Below are positions 1-6,315 of a stretch of DNA of 10,738 nucleotides, in pieces. The translations under genes and the position numbers were made by a program. Numbering within the stretch: position 1 is the stretch's first letter; each line of letters begins with the position of its first letter. The stretch comes from Polaribacter sp. (GTDB lineage Bacteria > Bacteroidota > Bacteroidia > Flavobacteriales > Flavobacteriaceae), in the NCBI GenBank assembly GCA_030731695.1, contig JANQTK010000324.1:23058-33795 (forward strand). Reading direction: 5' to 3'. The notes beneath the pieces were generated by a model. It had not been told where the DNA came from. It was given only the letters and a program-made list of their open reading frames with translations, and searched no databases.

Positions 1-650
1 AAAGAATCCTTATTCGCAATTGGTTTTTGAGTTACTTTGGTGATGTCTCTAAAAGTAATCAATCCTTTTAGATGATAGTCTTTATCAACAATCAGTAACT
101 TTTCGATTTTATTTTTTTGCAATATTTTTTCAGCATCTTTCAATGAAGTTCCAACATCTGCTGTAATTAAGTTATCGCTTGTCATCACTTCTACGATTGG
201 ACGTTTGTCATCGTGTTCAAAGCGTAAATCTCTATTGGTTACGATTCCTTTTAAGATTCCTTTTTCATCAACAATCGGAATTCCGCCAATACTGTGTTCA
301 CGCATATTAGCTTTGGCATCAAAAACAGTGGCTGTTAAAGGAAGTGTTACAGGGTCTAGTATCATTCCACTTTCTGCACGTTTTACTTTTCTAACTTCCA
401 ACGCTTGTTGTTCTATTGGCATGTTTTTGTGCAAAACTCCTATTCCACCTTCTCTAGCCATAGCAATTGCCAAAGCAGCTTCTGTTACAGTATCCATAGC
501 TGCTGAAACTATAGGAACATTGATGGTAATATTTCTAGAAAATTTTGTTTGAATACTAACTTCTCTTGGCAATACTGAAGAAAAAGCGGGGACTAAAAGT
601 ACGTCATCATACGTTAAGCCTTCTCCAAGTATTTTGTTTTCGTGTGTCAT
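1..650 (-). CDS. guaB: IMP dehydrogenase, N-terminal part (cut by window edge)
   Basis: IMP dehydrogenase oxidises IMP to XMP with NAD+, the committed step of GMP synthesis in the cytoplasm. The 216 residues visible start at the ATG at 650-648 and open with MTHENKILGEGLTYDDVLLVP, the usual N-terminus of the family, followed by VSAAMDTVTE near residue 49 and GGIGVLHKN near 68, both part of the TIM barrel. A pair of CBS domains is inserted from about residue 98 to 210 (IGGIPIVDEKGILKGIVTNR and KLLIVDKDYHLKGLITFRD), as in bacterial IMPDHs. The catalytic cysteine loop and the rest of the barrel lie outside the window, so only about the first 40% of the usual ~490 residues is seen. The gene diverges from the ParA-like gene with 146 bases between starts. 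Identification is from family knowledge of these motifs and is very firm. Confidence 0.97.
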   Translation of the reverse strand, partial: MTHENKILGEGLTYDDVLLVPAFSSVLPREVSIQTKFSRNITINVPIVSAAMDTVTEAALAIAMAREGGIGVLHKNMPIEQQALEVRKVKRAESGMILDPVTLPLTATVFDAKANMREHSIGGIPIVDEKGILKGIVTNRDLRFEHDDKRPIVEVMTSDNLITADVGTSLKDAEKILQKNKIEKLLIVDKDYHLKGLITFRDITKVTQKPIANKDS

Positions 651-675
651 GATGCAATTAAGATTTAATTGCGAG

Positions 676-683
676 CAAATTTA
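676..683 (-). promoter_or_regulatory. Bacteroidota-type -7 box for guaB
   Basis: On the minus strand this reads TAAATTTG, an exact match to the TAnnTTTG -7 element of the Bacteroidota housekeeping sigma factor. It lies 26 bases before the guaB ATG, giving a short leader of roughly 15-20 bases. I do not see a clear TTG -33 element at the expected distance, so the call rests on the -7 box and its position. Confidence 0.5.
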
Positions 684-752
684 CAATTTTATTTTCAGGT
701 AAAAAATTAAACTAAAAAAGTAATTCAAAAAACTATCTTTTAAACATAAATA

Positions 753-781
753 TTGTAATTTTAAATGCTTTTTTAAATTTC
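753..781 (+). promoter_or_regulatory. Possible promoter for the ParA-like gene
   Basis: A TTG at 753-755 is followed after 18 bases by TAAATTTC at 774-781, which matches 7 of 8 positions of the TAnnTTTG consensus counting the free positions. The spacing is right for a Bacteroidota promoter, and the transcript would have only about 8 bases before the ATG at 797. The surrounding sequence is nearly all A and T, so chance matches are likely. Confidence 0.3.
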
Positions 782-796
782 TTTTTTAAAATAAAG

Positions 797-1930
797 ATGG
801 GGAAAATTATAGCTATTTGTAATCAAAAAGGTGGTGTAGGTAAAACTACGACTTGTGTTAATTTAGCTTCGTCTTTAGGGATACTAGAATGTAAAGTTTT
901 AGTTATTGATACTGATCCTCAGTCACATGCTTCGTTATCATTTGGTTTTAACTTAACAAGATTAAATAATCCAGCTTTACAAAATATGGATTTTGTTTCG
1001 GTAATAAAAAATAACATTAAATCAACAAATTCATTAAACGTTGATCTCTTACCATTTATAGAAGATATAAATTTTTTCGAAAAATCACCTACAATCAGTA
1101 GATTTAAGAAAGCTTTGCAAGTTGTCTCTAAATCATATGATTATGTTTTAATAGATTGCGTACCTTTTTTTGTAACAAAAAATTTAGATATTCTTATCAG
1201 TTCAAATTCCGTAATTATTCCTGTTCAATGTGATTATTTTGCATTAGAAGGTTTACATAAATTTTTAAAAACTATAAATCACATACAAAAAAACTTTAAT
1301 CCAAGTTTAGAAATTGAAGGCTTTTTGTTAACAATGTTTGATAAAAGATTAAACTTATCAAAAAGTGTTTTTAATTTTGTAAAAGATAATTTTACTATTC
1401 TGGTTTTTAAAACCGTCATTAATAGGACTACTTCCATTTCTAGAGCCCCAAATTATGGTAAAACAGTTATTGAATATGATGTTAGTAGTCGAGGTGCAAC
1501 TGATTATTTACTTCTTGCTAATGAAATTATAACCAACAATACCAAAGATATCATAAAAAAAGAAATACCAAAAATTTCAGAAAATGTAGAAACTAAATTC
1601 AATAAAAAGACATTTTTAACAGTAGATAATAATAATACAAGCTTACAAGTATTAAAAAAACTTCTTAATCCTATTGATGATATTGAACAAGATGGTCACA
1701 AAGTAAAAGAAAATCCTCATGACTTTAGTGTTTTAGTAGGTATGCATAAAAGTGAAATAATCACAAAACTTGGTGATTGTTACAAAAGTTTTTATGGTAA
1801 TGTTTGGATTTATAAACTTAAAAACAAAAAAATATTTAAAAAAAAATTTTTGTACTTGCATTTTAAGAATGATGTTGTAGATCATATTGGTACCTCTTGG
1901 TTTTTAAACGACAAATTCCTATCTAATTAA
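797..1930 (+). CDS. ParA/Soj-family ATPase with C-terminal BamE/SmpA-like extension
   Basis: Residues 1 to about 255 form a ParA/Soj (MinD-superfamily) ATPase: deviant Walker A KGGVGKTT at 11-18 with the signature lysine K11, Walker A' VIDTDPQ at 36-42, and Walker B YDYVLIDC at 114-121. SVIIPVQCDYFALEGL (138-153) and the RAPNYGKTVIEYD and SRGATDYL stretches before residue 245 are typical of chromosomal ParA from Flavobacteria. The region after Walker B (PFFVTKNLDIL) departs from the usual PSLGLLTLNAL, so this is a divergent copy. The family normally ends near 255 residues; here a Lys/Asn-rich linker (about 250-305) leads to a compact domain at about 313-368 (VGMHKSEIITKLGDCYKSF, then VWIYKL, then FLYLHFKNDVVDHI), with the pattern of a BamE/SmpA fold. 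That last assignment is my inference. No ParB gene or parS site is seen nearby. The start is the ATG directly before the P-loop strand. Likely a cytoplasmic positioning or segregation ATPase; its cargo is unknown. Confidence 0.88.
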   Translation: MGKIIAICNQKGGVGKTTTCVNLASSLGILECKVLVIDTDPQSHASLSFGFNLTRLNNPALQNMDFVSVIKNNIKSTNSLNVDLLPFIEDINFFEKSPTISRFKKALQVVSKSYDYVLIDCVPFFVTKNLDILISSNSVIIPVQCDYFALEGLHKFLKTINHIQKNFNPSLEIEGFLLTMFDKRLNLSKSVFNFVKDNFTILVFKTVINRTTSISRAPNYGKTVIEYDVSSRGATDYLLLANEIITNNTKDIIKKEIPKISENVETKFNKKTFLTVDNNNTSLQVLKKLLNPIDDIEQDGHKVKENPHDFSVLVGMHKSEIITKLGDCYKSFYGNVWIYKLKNKKIFKKKFLYLHFKNDVVDHIGTSWFLNDKFLSN

Positions 1931-2252
1931 CTTTTTTATGTGTTTTTTTTACATCATTTAAATAGTTTCTCTTATTAAAATGAATTTATTATGCATAGAA
2001 TCAAATATGTTGCTCAAAATAAAACATGTTTTCCTTTTTACCTATCCCTAAAAGAGCTAACTTAAATCAGATTTATTAACATCAATAAAGCTTTGAGAAC
2101 GGTTCTTGGAGTTGCAATGTAGAAAGAAGATGGTAATGGTTTGCGTTCAGAATAACATTTTGAAGTTTTTGCGGGATTGGAATATCGCTTTTAGAAATTT
2201 AGTCCTAAATAATCGGTATCTATTATTTGAGAATTATCAGAAGAATACTTCC
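1931..2252. other. 322-base AT-rich spacer without a convincing gene
   Basis: This lies between the convergent 3' ends of the ParA-like and antiporter genes. I find no coding sequence I believe in; an open frame from 2106 runs into the antiporter gene on the opposite strand and has no family resemblance. There are small dyads: AAAACATGTTTT at 2021-2032 (12-base perfect palindrome) and AGAAC-G-GTTCT at 2096-2106. The stretch at about 2140-2215 is less AT-rich than the rest and could be a gene remnant. No clear hairpin-plus-T-run terminator is visible for either gene. Confidence 0.5.
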
Positions 2253-4235
2253 CTACTTCACCAACTTATAAAACTGCTCAATATTCGATTGTTTTCCTTG
2301 AATATAAACTTTGTCTCCTTGCAATAAAATATCATCTGGCTGTATGTTTTGCATCAATTTTTCTTTTCGTTTAATGCCTAAAATATTGATGCCATAGTTG
2401 GCTCGTAAATTCAATTCATACAAAGGTTTGCCTAAAAATGTACTCCTATCTGTAGCCATGGTAACACATGTGATGTTGAAATCAGCCAAATTATTTGGTT
2501 TGAATGATTTGGGTTGTTTCAATTCGCCTTTAAAAAGTTGGTAATTGTCCGATCTTACTTTATCAACAATTTGCTCAATATCGTCTTCAGGCACTAAAAA
2601 ATTATGCAATACATGCGTAAATATTTGAACAGAAGTTTCAAATTCTTCAGGAATTACTTCATCTGCACCCAATGCAAACAGTTCCGAAATTTCTTTGATA
2701 AATCGTGTTCTAACCACCAAATACAAGGAATCTGAATGTTTTCGGACGTTTTTTACCACTTCTTTTGTAGCATGATTGTCAGAAATGGCAACTACAGCAG
2801 CTCTTGCTCTTTGCAGATGTACCGTTTCTAAAATATGATCGTGAGTGGCATCTCCAAAAATAATTGGCAAACCTTTTTCACGTTCGCGTTTTACGATTTC
2901 TGCATCAAACTCAATTACTAAAAACGGAATATTGCTAGCAGTGGCTGCTTTTGCCAAATTGCTTCCATTCACTCCATAACCAATGATAATCAAGTGATTT
3001 TCGATGTCATCAGCTACTTTTGTTTGCTCATTGTCTTGTAAAACCAAACTTTGTTGAATGCCTAATTTTTTTGAAACGCCTAGTAACTTATTAGTAATCC
3101 TTTCAGAAAAAATAATGACAAAAGGCGTTAACAACATAGAAACAATCGAAATGGATAAGAAATATTGATTGGTTTCCACATCCAACAATTGATATTCAAT
3201 ACCTACTTTAGACAAAATAAAGGCAAATTCCCCTACTTGAAAAAGAGACAATCCTGTTAAAATAACTGTTCTTGGAGGGTATTTTAAAATGGCAACTGCC
3301 AAAGAAGCTATGATTGATTTTGCTACAAAAACAGCCAATACCAACAACAAAATCACTAAAATATGTTGCATGAAAAAGCTCAAATCAAGCAACATCCCAA
3401 CAGAAACGAAAAAGAAACTTGTAAATAGCTCTCTAAATGGCAATATAATACTGGTGGCTTGATGACTGTATTCGGATTCTGATACAATCAAGCCTGCAAT
3501 AAATGCTCCTAATGCCAGTGATAAACCAGCTTCTGAGGTGAGAAAAGCAACTGCAAAACATAAGGTAATGGTTACCAATAAAAATAATTCTTTGCTATTG
3601 GTTTTGGCAACTGCATGCATCAATTTGGGCACAATATAGCGTGCACTCACAAAAGTGATGACCAATACTACCAATGTTTTCATCAAAAGGATGGAAATAC
3701 TCCACCAAATATTCGCAGATTCTCCTGCCATTAAGGGTGTAATGAGCATCATTGGAACCACAATAATGTCCTGAAAAATCAAAATTGCCAATGCATTTCT
3801 GGCATGTGGCGTAGTGATTTCTTGTCGGTCTTGCAGGGTTTTGAGCACAATTGCGGTACTTGACATCGAAAATAAAAATCCTACAAAAACAGCCTCACTC
3901 CAAGAACTTCCTATGAAATAATAGACGCTTCCTGCCACAAGTACTGTAAATCCAACTTGAAAAAAACCACCAACAAATACGGTTCTTTTGATGGAAATCA
4001 ATTGTTTGATAGAAAGCTCCATTCCGATTACAAAAAGCAATAAAATAACACCTATTTCCGAAAGTATTTCTACTTCTTCTACTGCATTTACCAAACTAAA
4101 CCCATAAGGCCCTATCAAAACACCTGTAATTAAAAACCCGATGATGGAAGGTAATTTTAATCGTTGTAACACAAATACGATGATTACTGAGAAACTCAAT
4201 AAAATAAGCATGTCGTTTAATAAAGGTAAATGCAT
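2253..4235 (-). CDS. CPA2 monovalent cation:proton antiporter with RCK/TrkA domains (KefB/KefC-like)
   Basis: An inner-membrane potassium or sodium:proton antiporter, or a Kef-type potassium efflux protein. Residues 8-380 are a Na/H exchanger domain of about 12-13 hydrophobic segments. It contains KLPSIIGFLITGVLIGP (27-43) and FQDIIVVP (154-161), where D156 corresponds to the ion-binding Asp of CPA2 proteins. SESEYSHQA (252-260) is reminiscent of the Kef loop SESEYRHALE. A cytoplasmic TrkA-N (RCK) domain follows at about 413-530, with the nucleotide-binding glycines G419, G421 and G424, the acidic E442 after the second strand, and GDAT at 461-464. A TrkA-C domain occupies about 585-656 (TFLGKPLYELNLRANYGI; DDILLQGDKVYIQG). 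The length of 660 residues is normal. It lies 151 bases downstream of the TerC gene on the same strand, with its own dyads in between. The cation, and whether nucleotide or glutathione adducts gate it, cannot be read from the sequence. Confidence 0.95.
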   Translation of the reverse strand: MHLPLLNDMLILLSFSVIIVFVLQRLKLPSIIGFLITGVLIGPYGFSLVNAVEEVEILSEIGVILLLFVIGMELSIKQLISIKRTVFVGGFFQVGFTVLVAGSVYYFIGSSWSEAVFVGFLFSMSSTAIVLKTLQDRQEITTPHARNALAILIFQDIIVVPMMLITPLMAGESANIWWSISILLMKTLVVLVITFVSARYIVPKLMHAVAKTNSKELFLLVTITLCFAVAFLTSEAGLSLALGAFIAGLIVSESEYSHQATSIILPFRELFTSFFFVSVGMLLDLSFFMQHILVILLLVLAVFVAKSIIASLAVAILKYPPRTVILTGLSLFQVGEFAFILSKVGIEYQLLDVETNQYFLSISIVSMLLTPFVIIFSERITNKLLGVSKKLGIQQSLVLQDNEQTKVADDIENHLIIIGYGVNGSNLAKAATASNIPFLVIEFDAEIVKREREKGLPIIFGDATHDHILETVHLQRARAAVVAISDNHATKEVVKNVRKHSDSLYLVVRTRFIKEISELFALGADEVIPEEFETSVQIFTHVLHNFLVPEDDIEQIVDKVRSDNYQLFKGELKQPKSFKPNNLADFNITCVTMATDRSTFLGKPLYELNLRANYGINILGIKRKEKLMQNIQPDDILLQGDKVYIQGKQSNIEQFYKLVK

Positions 4236-4287
4236 AGATTTTTTTTAAGAATTCAGTTTTTTTTATTGATTAAAAAAGCCAATATTT

Positions 4288-4301
4288 CTATTGTACAATA
4301 G
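4288..4301. promoter_or_regulatory. Perfect 14-base palindrome upstream of the antiporter gene
   Basis: CTATTGTACAATAG is its own reverse complement. It lies 53-66 bases before the antiporter start codon. The TGTACAAT core recurs at 5415-5422 in the TerC promoter region. A dyad at this distance is a reasonable operator candidate; no regulator is known from the window. Confidence 0.4.
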
Positions 4302-4336
4302 CCTAATCATCGCACTAAAATAGCATATTTTTCATG

Positions 4337-4356
4337 AAGTTACTGAAAAGTAACTC
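4337..4356. other. Hairpin between the TerC and antiporter genes
   Basis: AGTTACT (4338-4344) and AGTAACT (4349-4355) are perfect reverse complements around a four-base GAAA loop. On the minus strand the stem extends to about 9 pairs with one G-T. It follows the TerC stop codon (4387) by about 30 bases but has no T-run after it on the minus strand, so it is at best a weak terminator, a processing site or an mRNA 3'-end stabiliser. Confidence 0.4.
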
Positions 4357-4386
4357 CAATATTTAGGTTTTTAAAAACGAAAAATG

Positions 4387-5334
4387 CTACTTTGAAGATT
4401 CGTTTGATTTTGTATCAACTCTCATAGTAGAAATATAAATTCCAATAGCTAGAGAAATAAATATAAATAATAACGAGAACCACTCAGGTATATCAAACCA
4501 ACTGGCAGTCATTAATTTTAAGGAAACAAAAACCAAAATTGAAAATACGCTGTATTTTAAATACACAAACTTTTCCAACATATTAGAAAGGAAAAAGTAC
4601 AATGACCTCAAACCCATAATGGCAAAAATATTGGAACTATATACAATAAATGGATCAGTTGTAACTGCAAAAATGGCTGGAATACTGTCTAAAGCAAACA
4701 ATAAATCTGTAAATTCGATGGTAATCAATGCGCCAAAAAGTGCTGTAAAGGCGCGTTTTCCATTGATTCTTGTGATGTATTTTTCTCCGTCAAATTCTTT
4801 ACTGAAATGGAATAATCTTTTCAATCCTTTTGGCTCTTCAATTTCTTTATGTTCGGCTTCTTTTTTTAGCATTTTTAGCGCTGTAAACAATAAGAATAAA
4901 CCAAAAATGATGCTCATTCCATGAATTTTATTGATGAGTACAATACCTACACTAATTAAAATTGCACGAAAAACAATGGCGCCTAAAATCCCTAAAAACA
5001 ACAATTTATGTTGAAATTTTGCAGGAATTTTAAAAGATGTAAATATGATGGCAATAACAAATAGGTTATCTACACTCAAAGATAATTCAATGATATAACC
5101 TGTTAAGTATTTTATAACTGCCTTTGTTGGTGAGAGATTGGTGACATTTTCTACAAGACCTTTGTCATAAAAATAATAAATAAGCCCAGAAAATAATAAA
5201 GCATTTGTAATGAAAAATATTGTTTCAAAAATGGCTCTCTTGACGGTGGTTACACTATTTTTTTTGTGAAGAATGAAAAAGTCTATCAATAAAAGCACAA
5301 TCAGGTAAGAAATCAGGACAATCCAAGGTGTCAT
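4387..5334 (-). CDS. TerC-family integral membrane protein (Alx/YkoY-like)
   Basis: A polytopic inner-membrane protein of 315 residues with about eight to nine hydrophobic segments and a cytoplasmic-type charged loop at about 158-193. The two family signatures are present: ELSLSVDNLFV at 83-93 with acidic E83 and D89, and IEFTDLLFALDSIPA at 206-220 with D210 and D216 inside the membrane. Such buried acidic residues are characteristic of TerC proteins, which have been linked to manganese export (Alx, MeeF/MeeY) and to metal supply for secreted enzymes; some members sit in tellurite-resistance loci. No other ter genes are present, so tellurite resistance is not supported and metal-ion handling is the better guess. 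I see no yybP-ykoY manganese riboswitch in the ~70-base leader. The antiporter gene follows on the same strand. Confidence 0.93.
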   Translation of the reverse strand: MTPWIVLISYLIVLLLIDFFILHKKNSVTTVKRAIFETIFFITNALLFSGLIYYFYDKGLVENVTNLSPTKAVIKYLTGYIIELSLSVDNLFVIAIIFTSFKIPAKFQHKLLFLGILGAIVFRAILISVGIVLINKIHGMSIIFGLFLLFTALKMLKKEAEHKEIEEPKGLKRLFHFSKEFDGEKYITRINGKRAFTALFGALITIEFTDLLFALDSIPAIFAVTTDPFIVYSSNIFAIMGLRSLYFFLSNMLEKFVYLKYSVFSILVFVSLKLMTASWFDIPEWFSLLFIFISLAIGIYISTMRVDTKSNESSK

Positions 5335-5410
5335 AAAATATATAAAAATTTAAATATGAATGTCTTATAAACTTTCAGTAAATCTTATTACAGAAAAGCG
5401 AATAACAGTA

Positions 5411-5424
5411 CAAATGTACAATTG
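5411..5424 (-). promoter_or_regulatory. TerC promoter -7 box inside an imperfect dyad
   Basis: On the minus strand positions 5418-5411 read TACATTTG, an exact TAnnTTTG -7 box. The box is embedded in CAATTGTACATTTG, a 14-base imperfect palindrome (12 of 14 positions symmetric) that shares the TGTACAAT core with the perfect palindrome upstream of the antiporter gene. A bound repressor here would block the promoter. No good -33 TTG is seen. The leader to the ATG at 5334 would be about 70 bases. Confidence 0.45.
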
Positions 5425-5457
5425 AATTTGTCGAATATTTTAGAAAAACCTTACTTT

Positions 5458-6081
5458 TTATGTTAATAATTTTTCGATTTCCTTACTTGTTAAATGTTGC
5501 ACATTTTGAGTGATTTTTTCAATACTCCAATCCCACCATTTTAGGTTTAATAAAGCTGAGATGGTTTCATCCGAAAAACGCATTTTGATTTCTTTTGCAG
5601 GATTTCCACCCACAATTATATATGGTGCAACATCTTTAATTACAGTTGCATTTGCAGCAATAATTGCACCATCACCAATTGTTACACCAGCCATAATTGT
5701 AGCATTATAACCAATCCAAACATCATTGCCTACTGTAATATTTCCCTTTTGAGGATACGTTTTTTCATCCATAGCATGTCCCCAACCATTACTAAAAATC
5801 GCAAATGGGTAGGACGTTATTGCATCTGTTAAATGATTTGCTCCATTCATGATAAATTTTACATCAGAAGCAATCATGCAAAACTTTCCTATGACAAGTT
5901 TATCAGCCACAAAATCAAAATGATACAACACGTTTTTCTCGAAATTTGCTATATTTTCAAAATCGGCATAATACGTATAATCACCTACAATAATGTTAGG
6001 ATTTGTAATCACATTCTTTAAAAAACAAAGCTTGTCGTAATTTTCTAAAGGAAATGGAAGGTCTTTGTTAGGAGCTTTCAT
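5458..6081 (-). CDS. Vat/CatB-type acetyltransferase (left-handed beta helix)
   Basis: A cytoplasmic acetyl-CoA-dependent O-acetyltransferase of the xenobiotic acetyltransferase branch, 207 residues. The landmarks closely follow streptogramin A acetyltransferases (VatA/VatD): VGDYTYY at 32-38, VLYHFDF at 51-57, KLVIGKFCMIASDV (61-74), then MNGANH at 78-83 with H83 aligned to the catalytic His of VatD. After these come YPFAIFSNGWGH (91-102) and the hexapeptide-repeat coils VGNDVWIGYNATIMAGVTIG (117-136). The C-terminal coil GGNPAKEIKMRF (158-169) and KWWDW (181-185) complete the trimer-forming family pattern. The length matches Vat proteins (about 209-219). Whether it inactivates streptogramins, chloramphenicol or another hydroxyl substrate cannot be told; chromosomal homologues of unknown substrate are common. 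It has its own promoter and no co-directional partner within 100 bases. Confidence 0.92.
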   Translation of the reverse strand: MKAPNKDLPFPLENYDKLCFLKNVITNPNIIVGDYTYYADFENIANFEKNVLYHFDFVADKLVIGKFCMIASDVKFIMNGANHLTDAITSYPFAIFSNGWGHAMDEKTYPQKGNITVGNDVWIGYNATIMAGVTIGDGAIIAANATVIKDVAPYIIVGGNPAKEIKMRFSDETISALLNLKWWDWSIEKITQNVQHLTSKEIEKLLT

Positions 6082-6126
6082 AATGGTTTTAATTAATTAT
6101 TTTTTTGATAAACTCTATGTGAGTGA

Positions 6127-6156
6127 CAAAAATAGGAATTTTAAAAAGCTTGCAAA
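6127..6156 (-). promoter_or_regulatory. Promoter of the Vat-like acetyltransferase gene
   Basis: On the minus strand, TTTG (6156-6153) is followed after 18 bases by TATTTTTG (6134-6127). This is a complete match to the Bacteroidota promoter, TTTG about 19 bases before TAnnTTTG. Transcription would begin near 6120, giving a leader of about 40 bases before the ATG at 6081. It is the best promoter match in the window. Confidence 0.65.
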
Positions 6157-6257
6157 GAGGAACGTTCATTCTTAAAGTCTGTTAATGCAATCAAATTCTT
6201 CAAAATAGTTTTTTTTTATAAACCTGAAAAGAAATTATTTTATTTCCTAATATATTT

Positions 6258-6298
6258 TCATAAAAAAGCTCTTTGCAAATGTTTGCAAAGAGCTTTTT
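6258..6298 (-). terminator. Rho-independent terminator of the FKBP/TSP3 lipoprotein gene
   Basis: AAAAAGCTCTTTGCAA (6263-6278) and TTGCAAAGAGCTTTTT (6283-6298) are perfect reverse complements: a 16-base-pair stem around a 4-base loop. On the minus strand the stem ends in TTTTTT followed by A, 18 bases after the lipoprotein stop codon (6316). The stem is A/T symmetric, so the plus-strand transcript could also form it, but no plus-strand gene ends here. Confidence 0.9.
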
Positions 6299-6315
6299 AA
6301 GTAGTTGGGTGTGTG

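Noticed and set aside
205..552. Open frame of 115 codons on the plus strand
   Set aside because: It lies wholly opposite the guaB coding sequence, has no family resemblance and is a shadow frame.
651..2252. parS centromere site near the ParA-like gene
   Set aside because: No sequence resembling the TGTTTCACGTGAAACA consensus was found on either side of the gene.
2106..2327. Open frame of 73 codons on the plus strand
   Set aside because: Its last third overlaps the antiporter gene on the opposite strand, and the predicted product has no recognisable domain or export signal. No promoter was found before it.
4619..4924. Open frame of 101 codons opposite the TerC gene
   Set aside because: It is antisense to a strongly identified membrane protein, so its open state follows from that gene's codon use.
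4387..5334. Tellurite-resistance operon
   Set aside because: The TerC-like protein stands without terA, terB, terD or terZ neighbours, and its family has broader metal-related roles.
5335..5410. Possible yybP-ykoY manganese riboswitch before the TerC gene
   Set aside because: The leader is only about 70 bases and very AT-rich, and I could not find the conserved paired regions of that riboswitch class.
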